From IMG/VR virus record IMGVR_UViG_3300047994_000591, positions 1 through 25,256 of that record: a stretch of 25,256 nt of DNA; one strand, written 5' to 3'. Source of the DNA: a virus. Positions 1 to 7,337 of the stretch are shown piece by piece. The position numbers were made by a program, and so were the translations under genes. The notes under the pieces are model-generated. The model was not told where the DNA came from. It saw only the letters and a program-made list of their open reading frames with translations, and did not search any database. Each line of letters opens with the position of its first letter. The first letter of the stretch is position 1.

Positions 1-876
1 ATGGCAGGAGAGTCAGAGCAGCAGCTGCGGGCGTACGTCGAGTACTTCCGTGACCTTGGCATCCATGAGTTCTATCGCCGCGGTGAGCCGCTGGCTGCGT
101 TGGAGCCGGTGGTTGCGGAGCGGGTTGCGTTGAGCGCTCCTGTGGTCGCTGATAGCTCTCATGCTGTGGCTTCCGGTGTTGCGGTGCCGACTATTTCGAT
201 ACCTTCTGTTTCGACTGGTCCTACGCCTTTGTCTCCTTCTTCCAAGTTGATCGGTTTCGATGATCTGGCTCCGTTGCCGGAGGTTCGGGTCGCGCCTGAG
301 GGCCGGGGTGCGGCGTTGCAGTTGATCCAGGAGGAGATTGGGGATTGCACGCGGTGTCCGCTGGCGTATGCGGGGCGGCATACGATTGTGTTTGGGGATG
401 GGGATCCGGGGGCTCGGTTGATGTTTGTGGGGGAGGGGCCGGGGGCGGATGAGGATGCGTCGGGGGTTCCGTTTGTGGGGAAGGCGGGGCAGCTGCTGAA
501 CAACATGATCCAGGCGATGGGGCTGAAGCGGGAGCAGGTTTACATTGCGAATGTGGTGAAGTGCAGGCCGCCTGCGAACCGTGCTCCAGAGCCGGTGGAG
601 GCGAATACCTGCGACCAGTTTTTGCTGCGTCAGCTGGATGTGGTGCAGCCGGAGGTGGTGGTGGCGCTGGGGGCTACGGCGGCGATGTATCTGCTTGGCG
701 TGAAGCAGCCGCTGACGGCGCTGCGGGGGCGGTGGCATAGCTGCCGGGGGGCGAAGCTGGCGGTGACGTACCATCCGGCGTTCCTGTTGCGGGATCCGCG
801 GATGAAGGGCGAGGCGTGGAAGGATCTGCAGATGGTGATGGCGGAGCTGGGGTTGAAGGCTCCGGCGAAGGGGTAA
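1..876 (+). CDS. Family 4 uracil-DNA glycosylase (Fe-S type)
   Basis: Removes uracil from DNA, the first step of base excision repair, in the cytoplasm. The 291-residue protein has an N-terminal helix-like stretch and a Ser/Pro/Val-rich linker (about residues 1-95) before the catalytic domain. Four cysteines at 116, 119, 188 and 204 fit the iron-sulfur cluster pattern of family 4 enzymes. The active-site motif GEGPGADEDASGVPFVGKAG and the later VTYHPAFLLRDP motif (catalytic His loop) are present. The domain ends at about residue 285, so the gene is complete. The ATG lies at the first base of the window, so its promoter and ribosome site are not visible. It is a host gene outside the prophage. 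Family assignment is secure from motifs; the exact substrate range is inferred. Confidence 0.92.
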   Translation: MAGESEQQLRAYVEYFRDLGIHEFYRRGEPLAALEPVVAERVALSAPVVADSSHAVASGVAVPTISIPSVSTGPTPLSPSSKLIGFDDLAPLPEVRVAPEGRGAALQLIQEEIGDCTRCPLAYAGRHTIVFGDGDPGARLMFVGEGPGADEDASGVPFVGKAGQLLNNMIQAMGLKREQVYIANVVKCRPPANRAPEPVEANTCDQFLLRQLDVVQPEVVVALGATAAMYLLGVKQPLTALRGRWHSCRGAKLAVTYHPAFLLRDPRMKGEAWKDLQMVMAELGLKAPAKG

Positions 877-895
877 TCCCCTCTCCCCCCCTAGT

Positions 896-938
896 TAAGT
901 CCTAAAGTCTTCGAACGATTGGGGTTAGGTCCGGACTT
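896..938. repeat. Imperfect inverted repeat downstream of the glycosylase gene
   Basis: AAGTCCTAA at 897-905 is answered by TTAGG at 925-929 and GGACTT at 933-938, giving an imperfect dyad of about 42 bp in host intergenic DNA. I think similar short elements recur in Terriglobia intergenic regions, but I cannot verify that here. The rest of 877-1109 holds only the terminator listed next and no gene. Confidence 0.3.
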
Positions 939-1028
939 CCGGTGCTCGGATGGCTGGAGGTATTGATTTTTCTGGGGCGATGGGTGCAAAGTACTCATTC
1001 CTTGATGGTTGTGGGATTCGTTTAAGGG

Positions 1029-1057
1029 AACAGCCCGGCTTATGGCCGGGCTGTTTT
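1029..1057 (+). terminator. Rho-independent terminator of the glycosylase transcript
   Basis: An 11 bp stem (1029-1039 with 1045-1055, core ACAGCCCGGC / GCCGGGCTGT) with a 5-base loop is followed by a short T run at 1054-1057. It lies about 150 bp after the glycosylase stop and about 50 bp before the prophage left end, in host DNA. Confidence 0.8.
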
Positions 1058-1104
1058 AGGTGCTGATTTAATTGTAGCGGATGGAGGGGAGTGAATCGGC
1101 GGTT

Positions 1105-1109
1105 TTTAT
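1105..1109. repeat. Target site duplication, left copy (TTTAT)
   Basis: TTTAT directly abuts the TGTG left end of the element and is repeated exactly after the right end at 23165-23169. Mu-family transposases generate 5 bp duplications. Confidence 0.8.
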
Positions 1110-1177
1110 TGTGGCTGCCGGAATTGTTCTGGAGTAGTGCAGACGCTTTTCTGGAGTACTCCAGAATAATTCCTGTA
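1110..1177. repeat. Left end with transposase-binding-type repeats
   Basis: Site L1 occupies 1110-1135: TGTG, six bases, then GGAATTGTTCTGGAGT. A second site of the same family lies at 1158-1177 in the opposite orientation (ACTCCAGAATAATTCCTGTA). It matches the right-end copy at 23139-23158 in 18 of 20 positions. Between them TTCTGGAGTACTCCAGAA (1149-1166) is a perfect 18 bp palindrome that overlaps the second site. Multiple sites per end is the organisation expected for MuA-type transposases; binding itself is inferred. Confidence 0.72.
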
Positions 1178-1225
1178 TTTTGAACGCCTGGTTGGGGGCG
1201 TTTTGGGTGGTTTGGGTGGGGTGGG

Positions 1226-3766
1226 TCATGGGGTCACCGGGAGGATGGAGCTACCCCAATTCACGGAGTTTACGGACTCGTCGCTGGGCAGGTTTCCGGC
1301 TGCGAAGGTACACATGAAATAGCGGTTGCCCGAGTCGTTGCCCCAGCCCATCTCGAAGGGGTAGGTTCCGGCAGTTGGGAAGTTCACGACGACGTAGTCG
1401 GTGGGTTCGACGGGAAGGCCGCGATTCATCCGTCCTGCGAGTGGTGCGCCGAGGCCGGACTTCGAGGCGATGCCCGAGATCGAGGCCGAGCTGCCGTTCG
1501 CGGTGTTGATTCCGGCAGCCACCAATGTGGCTCCATTTCCGAGCCACAACACCCACGAATCATCCACGCGGAAGTAGAGGGTATAGACGCCTGCTGCGGG
1601 CACCGTAAAGCTGCCCTGGAAGTTGGTGTCGGTCTGGTTGCCGTTGCCTGGAAACAGGATGCTTCCGGTGTAGGTTCCGGTGTTGTCCTGCTGCAGTGCC
1701 TGGGCTGGGCTGAGGTTCCATGCCTGCAGCGAATTCCCCTCCCACCCTTTGATGGGCAGGTCGTTGAAGATCTGGTTGACGATGAGGCTGTTGGAGATGA
1801 TCGACGTACCGATGGGAGCGCCGGTGCCGGTGTAGTTCTGGCCGCCTTGCGTGCAGGTAATCGTCACCGGCGTCGCCAGCAGCGAGTTGGCGTTGAAGCT
1901 CCGCGCCAGCACCGGATAGCGGCCTGCGGGGTTGTTGACCAGCGGCAGCGTACCAGGCTGAAAGCCGAAGGTCGCGCCGACGCCATTGCCAGCCGGATCA
2001 TCGACATACAAGACATAGGGAGCGCCGGGAGTGAGACCGCTCCAGCTCGACGTGGGATACAGCGTCGGTGTGGGTTGACCCATGATCTGGATGGAGAGAT
2101 CGGGGATCTTGACGGTGAGCAGCTGTGAGCCGGGGTTGGTGGTGACGGATGGCGTCTCTTCGAGCACCCACGCAGCGTTGAAGACGGGAAAGGTCCCGAA
2201 CGGCATATCGGTGCTGGGAACGGTGGCGTAAGCATCGCCTGGACTATCGCTGATGTCGGTGTAGGCGGTCGGATAGTACTGCTTGATGCTCAGCTCGATC
2301 TGGCCGAGGTTGCCGTCGTATGGTGGCGTCACGGTGCGGTCAGTCACCACGTAATCGCCGGGAAATTCGGACGTCACCCAATCGTCGAGGGTGATGATGT
2401 CATGCGCCTGCACATCGATGAGCGCTTTGCCGTTGACGTCGATGGCTTCGAGCCATCCGCTGATTGTGCCTGTGATCGGCGCGGTCCAACTGGCTCCGGT
2501 ATCCGGCCCGAGGCTGCTATCGCGCTCGAACTTCATCAGCCGATTGGCCTGGTCGAAGGTGATGTTGCCGCAGTCGTATTCGACGGGCGTGACGCGGGGT
2601 TGCGCGGCGAGTCCAGGAGCCTGCAGTGCCACCATCTTCTGGTGAGAGCGATGCACCACGTTGGTCGGCGCACGCTCGGAAAAACGGGCGTTATTGGTGC
2701 CGACGTAGCCTCCGGTGGTCTGCGAGAGCGAGTTCGCGGAGCCAGCGGCAGGCCCGGTGCAACGCACCTGGTTGGGCTGGTCGGTGACGCCGTTGACGTT
2801 CGTGAAGGGCGGAACAACGTGGTAGACGCCGTTGAAGGAAGGGTCGGTCGCGCCGCCATAGCAGAGCAGATCGCCGCCCACGAACGGGCTGAGCGTCTTC
2901 AGCGTGAAGAGCGTATACGGAACCGGGCCGGTGAGCGAGGCGATGAGGTTCTGCGCGGTCAGCACCTCGGAGACGGCTGGGACGTCAACGTCGCGATAGC
3001 GCGGAACGAAGACATTGCCGGACTTTGCAACGTTCTTCTTCGCCAGCTTGATGGTGCCGGGGATGTAGTTGTTCGCGCCCATCGTGAAGATAGAGGCGCG
3101 AGGGTCGTCGCCGATCAGTTGGATCTGGCCGTTGGAGACGCGCTGATAGCTGCGGCTGACGCGGAGAATCGTCTCCAGAATGTTGGTGAGCGTGGCGTCG
3201 GAGGCGAAGATGTAACTGCCTGCGAAGCGCGGTCTGCCGTTGGGCAGGAGGAAGTCGTTGCGGGCTGCGGTCGCGGTGATAGAACCCCAGTCAAAACAAG
3301 CCTTCTCGGCGTTGGTGAGGCCAGCCAGCGCGGGCTGCTGCGGCTTGATCTTATAGCGGAGGATGGCTTCGACGAAGTGCCACGCGGGGTTTGTGGTGAA
3401 GCCGTATCCGGTGACGTTGCCATTCGCGTCGAAGATGCGGCAGCGCGTGGTGCGCCACACGGCCATCGGCGAGAGCGGAAAGGAAGTGAGGGTGCGAACG
3501 TTGCCGCCCGCGCCCTGAGTGGTGGTGTACGGGTTGCCGACGATGACATACGCCATCCCGCTGTAGGACTGCGGCGGCGTGACGCTGGGGAAGTTCGAAA
3601 ACCACTGGTCGTAGAGCTGGTCGCCGCCCGTCGAGGTGAGCGCGTTGCCGATGCCCTTCGGCGTCCAGCTGCCGCCGTGGAAGTGGACATACTGCGTGAT
3701 TCCGGCGTAGTACTGCGCCTCGGTGAGTGCGCCGATGTAGCCGTTCTCCAGCTGCGACTGTCCTGC
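1226..3766 (-). CDS. J-like phage tail tip protein, 5'-truncated
   Basis: Tail tip or host-specificity protein of a long-tailed phage. The open frame begins after a stop at 3806-3808. Recognisable protein starts near 3763 (QSQLENGYIGALTEAQYY), with the first usable ATG at 3556. The module from about 3450 to 3090 has the NPAW...DW...RFAGSYIF...ILETILR...GQIQLI layout of the central J-type tail domain. The C-terminal ~150 residues (GTYTGSILFPGNG, VYTLYFRVDDSWVLWLGNG) look like a PA14-type beta-sandwich that may bind sugars. The N-terminal part expected of such proteins is missing and the frame abuts a tail tube gene read in another frame, so this looks like the right side of a deletion join. 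It ends 116 bp from the left end of the element. J-like assignment is moderate; the C-terminal domain call is tentative. Confidence 0.6.
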   Translation of the reverse strand, partial: AGQSQLENGYIGALTEAQYYAGITQYVHFHGGSWTPKGIGNALTSTGGDQLYDQWFSNFPSVTPPQSYSGMAYVIVGNPYTTTQGAGGNVRTLTSFPLSPMAVWRTTRCRIFDANGNVTGYGFTTNPAWHFVEAILRYKIKPQQPALAGLTNAEKACFDWGSITATAARNDFLLPNGRPRFAGSYIFASDATLTNILETILRVSRSYQRVSNGQIQLIGDDPRASIFTMGANNYIPGTIKLAKKNVAKSGNVFVPRYRDVDVPAVSEVLTAQNLIASLTGPVPYTLFTLKTLSPFVGGDLLCYGGATDPSFNGVYHVVPPFTNVNGVTDQPNQVRCTGPAAGSANSLSQTTGGYVGTNNARFSERAPTNVVHRSHQKMVALQAPGLAAQPRVTPVEYDCGNITFDQANRLMKFERDSSLGPDTGASWTAPITGTISGWLEAIDVNGKALIDVQAHDIITLDDWVTSEFPGDYVVTDRTVTPPYDGNLGQIELSIKQYYPTAYTDISDSPGDAYATVPSTDMPFGTFPVFNAAWVLEETPSVTTNPGSQLLTVKIPDLSIQIMGQPTPTLYPTSSWSGLTPGAPYVLYVDDPAGNGVGATFGFQPGTLPLVNNPAGRYPVLARSFNANSLLATPVTITCTQGGQNYTGTGAPIGTSIISNSLIVNQIFNDLPIKGWEGNSLQAWNLSPAQALQQDNTGTYTGSILFPGNGNQTDTNFQGSFTVPAAGVYTLYFRVDDSWVLWLGNGATLVAAGINTANGSSASISGIASKSGLGAPLAGRMNRGLPVEPTDYVVVNFPTAGTYPFEMGWGNDSGNRYFMCTFAAGNLPSDESVNSVNWGSSILPVTP

Positions 3767-4515
3767 GCGGCGACGGAGAAGGAGATGGCGATCTTCGCCA
3801 TGCCGCTAGCCACGCTGCCCGCCGTCAGGCCATCGCCCGAGGCTTTGAAGGGCGTCGCGGCGCGGTCGAGCTTGATGGAGAGGCTCTTCTGCCGACCGGA
3901 GAACGGCACCGCCGCACCCGCTGCCGGAGCGATGGAGATGGTGAAGTCGGAGCCGAGCAGATAGTTCGCGGCGACCAGCACGGGGAGCGGCGCGGTCATT
4001 GCGCCTGGTACCCAGCGGCCCGTGCCCACGGCATCCGCCGAGGCGGTGATGGCACCCCGCTCCGGCACGTCGAGCGAGAAGCTGGTGAGCGCGAGATCCG
4101 GCACCTTGAACTTCACATCGTTGGTGTCCTCGACGTAGACGGTGGTGCAAGGCATCGTCGCGGAGATGTTGGGCACGGTGAAGGTGTGGGTGTACGGCGC
4201 GGCGTTGCCGGTGACGCTCTCCTGCCCGAAGACGAAGGCCAGCATCCAGCCGAGCAGCTGGGAGTCCGCCTCGCTCTTGATGGTGGCCTTGATGTCCCAC
4301 GCGGTGAGCTGGTCGTTGGTCGCCCACTCGGAGCCTTTGCCGACCGTGGAGTAGTCGGTGCGGCGGGTGGGCGTCTTCTCGAAGACGGTGGTCGCATCGA
4401 AGCGCTGACGGATGGTGAGATTGATCTCGGCGAGGATTCCGCCGTAGGCGATCTGTGCGTTTGGACTCAGCACCAGGTTCCGTGCGCTCTGTTTTTGCAT
4501 TGAAAAAGCTGGCAT
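3115..4515 (-). CDS. Phage tail tube protein, frame broken near 3775
   Basis: The first ~245 residues (4515 to about 3775) look like a siphovirus tail tube protein: AYGGILAEINLTIRQRF near the start, then the GKGSEWATNDQLTAWDIKA and LLGWMLAFVFGQESV segments and PYTHTF. After KIAISFSVAAQ the translation becomes Arg/Ser-rich nonsense to the stop at 3115, because the DNA there is the tail tip gene read in the wrong frame. The tip frame is offset by -1 and no slippery heptamer is visible, so programmed frameshifting is unlikely. The ATG at 4515 directly follows the TAA of the upstream gene and has GGAG nine bases upstream. The protein would normally polymerise into the tail tube; here the C-terminus is replaced. 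The intact-part call is fairly secure. Confidence 0.6.
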   Translation of the reverse strand: MPAFSMQKQSARNLVLSPNAQIAYGGILAEINLTIRQRFDATTVFEKTPTRRTDYSTVGKGSEWATNDQLTAWDIKATIKSEADSQLLGWMLAFVFGQESVTGNAAPYTHTFTVPNISATMPCTTVYVEDTNDVKFKVPDLALTSFSLDVPERGAITASADAVGTGRWVPGAMTAPLPVLVAANYLLGSDFTISIAPAAGAAVPFSGRQKSLSIKLDRAATPFKASGDGLTAGSVASGMAKIAISFSVAAQDSRSWRTATSAHSPRRSTTPESRSMSTSTAAAGRRRASATRSPRRAATSSTTSGFRTSPASRRRSPTAGWRMSSSATRTPPLRARAATFAPSLPFRSRRWPCGAPRAAASSTRMATSPDTASPQTPRGTSSKPSSAIRSSRSSPRWLASPTPRRLVLTGVLSPRPQPATTSSCPTADRASQAVTSSPPTPRSPTFWRRFSASAAAISASPTARSN

Positions 4516-4962
4516 TTATTTTTTCTCCTCTGCGACGACTGCGGACTCGACTGCGGCTGCGCGGGCTGCGTTGGCGACGGCGGCGGGAACTACGGGCGGG
4601 GCCAGCTCGAACAGCTTCCTGCCATCCGGTGCGACCTGACGGCTGAGCATAAACGCGTCCTTCTTGTACTGACTGGATAGCCCGTCGAACGTGGCGCTGG
4701 AGACGGAGGTAAGGCCACGGAGATATTGCGCCGAGTCTCCAGCAGGGAGATCCAGACGGAAGCCGAGGCTGAGATCCGCGTCGTCGTCGAAGTGCGATCG
4801 CATTCTGGAGGTGGTCGCAATCGGCACTGTCTTGCCGGTCTTGCGATGCACCTCCTTCACGATCTGCGCCCGCCCCAGCATGTTCGCTGCGGCGAGATGC
4901 TTCGCCAGCAGATCCCCGAGGCGGAGCTGCACGTTCGCGCTACGTTGGACGCGCTGGAACAC
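4516..4962 (-). CDS. Head-morphogenesis (Mu F-like) N-terminal fragment fused to another tail
   Basis: 148 residues if started at the GTG at 4962, which shares one base with the TAG stop of the preceding zinc-ribbon gene (TAGTG). An upstream reading to 5031 exists but only overlaps that gene. Residues 10-110 (LLAKHLAAANMLGRAQIVKEV, then AQYLRGLTSVSSATFDGLSSQYKKDAF) resemble the N-terminal half of Mu F / gp30-type head morphogenesis proteins, which usually run past 300 residues and follow the portal gene as here. The last ~40 residues (APPVVPAAVANAARAAAVESA) are Ala/Val-rich and do not fit that family. An in-frame deletion joining the F gene to the gene before the tail tube would explain both the fusion and the missing capsid genes. 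This is inference from remembered family patterns. Confidence 0.45.
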   Translation of the reverse strand: MFQRVQRSANVQLRLGDLLAKHLAAANMLGRAQIVKEVHRKTGKTVPIATTSRMRSHFDDDADLSLGFRLDLPAGDSAQYLRGLTSVSSATFDGLSSQYKKDAFMLSRQVAPDGRKLFELAPPVVPAAVANAARAAAVESAVVAEEKK

Positions 4963-5144
4963 TAGATCTGCACCCACACTTCCCGTTTGCAGGTTGGGCA
5001 ATTCACCTTGAGATAGTCCTCGTTGCGGCACGTCGATTCAAACTTCGCTTCGCCGCGTGTGAACTCCATCTCGCATCGGCAGTAGCCGCACTGCGCCTGG
5101 TAGATCTGGGTCTCAGGCAGTTGACCAGGTTTGAGGACTTTCAT
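4962..5144 (-). CDS. Small zinc-ribbon phage protein
   Basis: 60 residues with two CxxC pairs (CGYC near residue 19 and CPTC near residue 51) separated by a short beta-rich stretch, the layout of a treble-clef or zinc-ribbon fold. The ATG at 5144 overlaps the portal TGA by four bases (ATGA) and its stop overlaps the next GTG, so it is translationally coupled in the late operon. Mu Com is another ~60-residue zinc protein, but the sequence is not clearly Com. Function unknown. Confidence 0.65.
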   Translation of the reverse strand: MKVLKPGQLPETQIYQAQCGYCRCEMEFTRGEAKFESTCRNEDYLKVNCPTCKREVWVQI

Positions 5145-6586
5145 CGTGTCACTCCTGGCTTCAGCGCGTCCGCGACCTCGGTGATGCGGGTGCGGAAGAG
5201 GCCGATGGAGTCGTCGCGCAGCTCCTGGGCGAGCTGATCGAACTGAGCCATGTCGGATAGCGCCTGCTGCTCGTGCGCGTTCTCCGTGAAGTTCTCCCTG
5301 GTCGTTTCGTTGATGGTGGGCTGCGCAGCGTTCGTGTTCGGCACCGCGATGACCTCGTCCGCTGCTGGCACCGGCACGTCGTACCGCTGCTGCAGATAGC
5401 TGACGGGGATCGGTACGCCCATCCGTTGCATGCCCTGGTCGATTCCAAGACGCGCCGTTAGATCCTCCGGCTCCTCGATGTCGTACTTCCACTTCGGCAT
5501 CGGTGCCGTTGGGCCGAAGTTCCAGAGCACGAGTGGACGGATAAGCTGGCGGTTAAGCACCGATTGCGTGGCCTTGCAGAGACGGATGGCCTTGGTGTCC
5601 TTCGTCTGCGAGTGGACGTTGCCGAGCGCCTGCGTGCCCTTGCCGCCCTCGCTACCGAAGCTGGTGAGCGTCTCGCCCAGGATGCGGCGCACGATGTCCA
5701 GCTGCATCGCGCTGTAGAACTTCTCATACACCGCAGGGTCCATCGCACGAGCGATGGTGAGCAGCTCCTTGTCGTACTCGAAGCCTTGCGGAACCCCGAG
5801 CGCCACCTGCTCGATCAGCGCCTGGGCGATGTCGGCGGCCTGTTGCTTCTGCGCTGGGTTGTCAGAGTCCTGGTAGCGCACCACGGCGGTGCCTGGTCCC
5901 TTCTCCGCATACTGCACCCATAGCCGCTGCATGTTGCGCTTGAACCAGCTCGACCAGAAGACGCTCCGCAGCAGAGGCCGCCCCATGCGATTACGCGAAC
6001 GTGGGCGATAGCTGAAGATGAGGAACTTGTCCTCCGGCACCTCCTTGCCCGAGGACGCATAGGGTGAGTCCAGGAACTGCATGGGCCCGATCTGCGGCTG
6101 GTAGCGATTGCCGAACAGGAACAGCTCCTGCGGGCAGTCCTTGATGTCTTCGAGGTTCGCCTGTCCCATGCTCACATCGAACATCATCTCGGCCACGCTG
6201 AAGCCGTAGCTGGAGGCGTCCAGCATGTTGTCCAGCGTCACGTCCAGGTTGGAGACGTTGTCGAGCTGCTGCTGGATGAACTCGGCCACGTCTGCGGCCT
6301 GCGAGGAATCGTCGGCTGGCTGGATGGTGTAGTCGCGCTCCAGCACGGCCTCCTTCAGCGAGTCGAGCGCGTTGGCGACGTCGGTGTCCTTCTCCTCCAG
6401 CTCGCGGTAGTAGAGGATTGCCGAGCCGTCGTCGCGCAGCATCGAGGACCAGATGTCGGACGGGTTGCGGGAGCCACCGAAGGCCAGCGTGTTGCGATAG
6501 AGAGCAATCTGCGTGCTGTAGAGCGCAGCCGTGCTGACGATCTCGCCAGCCGGTGGAAGTGGAGGAGTTGCGTTCACATCATCCAT
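5141..6586 (-). CDS. Phage portal protein, Mu gp29 / DUF935 type
   Basis: Forms the dodecameric ring at the capsid vertex through which DNA enters. The 481-residue protein is close to the usual family length (Mu gp29 is about 510) and looks intact. Visible family segments are SSMLRDDGSAILYYRELEEKD, LDNMLDASSYGFSVAEMMFD, PEDKFLIFSYRPRSRNRMGRPLLR cut across the middle, SSWFKRNMQRLWVQYAEKG and RRILGETLTSFG. The ATG at 6586 shares bases with the TAA of the terminase fragment (TAATG). It is the best-preserved structural gene in the element; its former neighbours, the terminase before it and the head genes after it, are truncated or missing. Confidence 0.9.
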   Translation of the reverse strand: MDDVNATPPLPPAGEIVSTAALYSTQIALYRNTLAFGGSRNPSDIWSSMLRDDGSAILYYRELEEKDTDVANALDSLKEAVLERDYTIQPADDSSQAADVAEFIQQQLDNVSNLDVTLDNMLDASSYGFSVAEMMFDVSMGQANLEDIKDCPQELFLFGNRYQPQIGPMQFLDSPYASSGKEVPEDKFLIFSYRPRSRNRMGRPLLRSVFWSSWFKRNMQRLWVQYAEKGPGTAVVRYQDSDNPAQKQQAADIAQALIEQVALGVPQGFEYDKELLTIARAMDPAVYEKFYSAMQLDIVRRILGETLTSFGSEGGKGTQALGNVHSQTKDTKAIRLCKATQSVLNRQLIRPLVLWNFGPTAPMPKWKYDIEEPEDLTARLGIDQGMQRMGVPIPVSYLQQRYDVPVPAADEVIAVPNTNAAQPTINETTRENFTENAHEQQALSDMAQFDQLAQELRDDSIGLFRTRITEVADALKPGVTR

Positions 6587-6912
6587 TACATGAATCCTTT
6601 GGTCTGCGAGTAGGAGCTTTTCATCTGGCTTGGAGTCATGCCGAGTTCAACCCTCTTTCCATCGGCGGCGAGGAGCGCCAGCGCCAGCGCCCAGAACTCA
6701 TCGGCGTGCCCAGCCTCGCTGCGCTCCGCATCGAAGCGGAAGTGGCCAGCGGCGGTCGGGATGCGGCGGATCGCATGGATCGCCGAGCGGAGGTTTCGAT
6801 CTTCGGGAGTGCGGATTGTCGTCTGCTCAAAGTGGCGACGGGTCCGCACCGCCATGTCTTCTTTCACCGCCATCGTGAAGCCGACCTCTTCCACGCGGCT
6901 GGTAACTACCCC
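6586..6912 (-). pseudogene. Terminase large subunit, C-terminal remnant (Mu gp28-like)
   Basis: About 105 residues remain of a protein that is normally near 550. The segment VVTSRVEEVGFTMAVKEDMA, then RRHFEQTTIRTPEDRNLR and RFDAERSEAGHADEFWALAL, is the end of the nuclease half of Mu gp28-type terminases. The Walker ATPase and most of the nuclease domain are absent. Family similarity begins at about 6912, where the LuxR-type gene upstream ends (stop 6906-6908) in another frame, so the 5' part appears deleted. A GTG at 6894 could start translation but a functional product is not expected. Its stop overlaps the portal ATG as in the ancestral operon. Confidence 0.78.
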
Positions 6913-7337
6913 CCAAACGCACCTGGGGCCTGTGGGGCGTTTTTGAGCCGTTCGCCCTCAATGCTCCGCTGGATGACCTCCAGCGCCTTCTTCTCGAACC
7001 GCTGCATCGCCCTCCCATGCAGCACCCGCAACTCCTGTTTCAGCTCCATAACAGCCTCGTTTGTGACCGTCCCAAACCCCGGCGTGGAATACCTCCGGTG
7101 AAGGATGGAAGCCACCAGCTCCTGCCTGTTGCCCACGCCGATCTTGTCGTAGCACTGGCCGAGGTACGTCTTCACCGTCTCCACCGCGATGCCCATCGCA
7201 TCCGCGATCTCGTGATTGGTCATCCCTTCGCAGAGCAGGTCGCCAACCTGCCGCTCCCGCAAGGTGAGTTCTCTGGACTGCGCTCCTTTCAAACCCCTCG
7301 GCGGCTTTCCCAACGGTCTACTCCCGGTGCAGTGCAA
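6906..7337 (-). CDS. LuxR-type (GerE) HTH regulator
   Basis: 143 residues if begun at the TTG at 7337; a TTG at 7313 or 7292 is possible and the start is uncertain. Residues 22-80 form a clear LuxR C-terminal helix-turn-helix: SRELTLRERQVGDLLCEGMT, NHEIADAMGIAVETVKTYLG and a final helix NRQELVASI. There is no sensor or receiver domain. The C-terminal 60 residues are helical and charged (MELKQELRVLHGRAMQRFEK) and could be a dimerisation helix or a piece of a neighbouring gene retained after a deletion. It sits just upstream of the terminase-portal genes, where it could activate late transcription as the unrelated Mor/C proteins do in Mu; that role is inferred. Confidence 0.75.
   Translation of the reverse strand: MHCTGSRPLGKPPRGLKGAQSRELTLRERQVGDLLCEGMTNHEIADAMGIAVETVKTYLGQCYDKIGVGNRQELVASILHRRYSTPGFGTVTNEAVMELKQELRVLHGRAMQRFEKKALEVIQRSIEGERLKNAPQAPGAFGG

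Noticed and set aside
1183-1204. Hairpin AACGCC/GGCGTT as terminator of the leftward late operon
   Set aside because: Stem of only six base pairs, and no T run in the leftward direction.
3740-3810. Programmed -1 frameshift between tail tube and the next frame, as in lambda G-GT
   Set aside because: No X-XXY-YYZ slippery site is visible, and fusing a tube protein to a tail tip module has no known function.
2402-3964. Long plus-strand open frame of 520 codons
   Set aside because: It is antisense to the tail tip and tube genes and its translation is Arg/Ala/Asp-rich without motifs, as expected from high-GC shadow frames.
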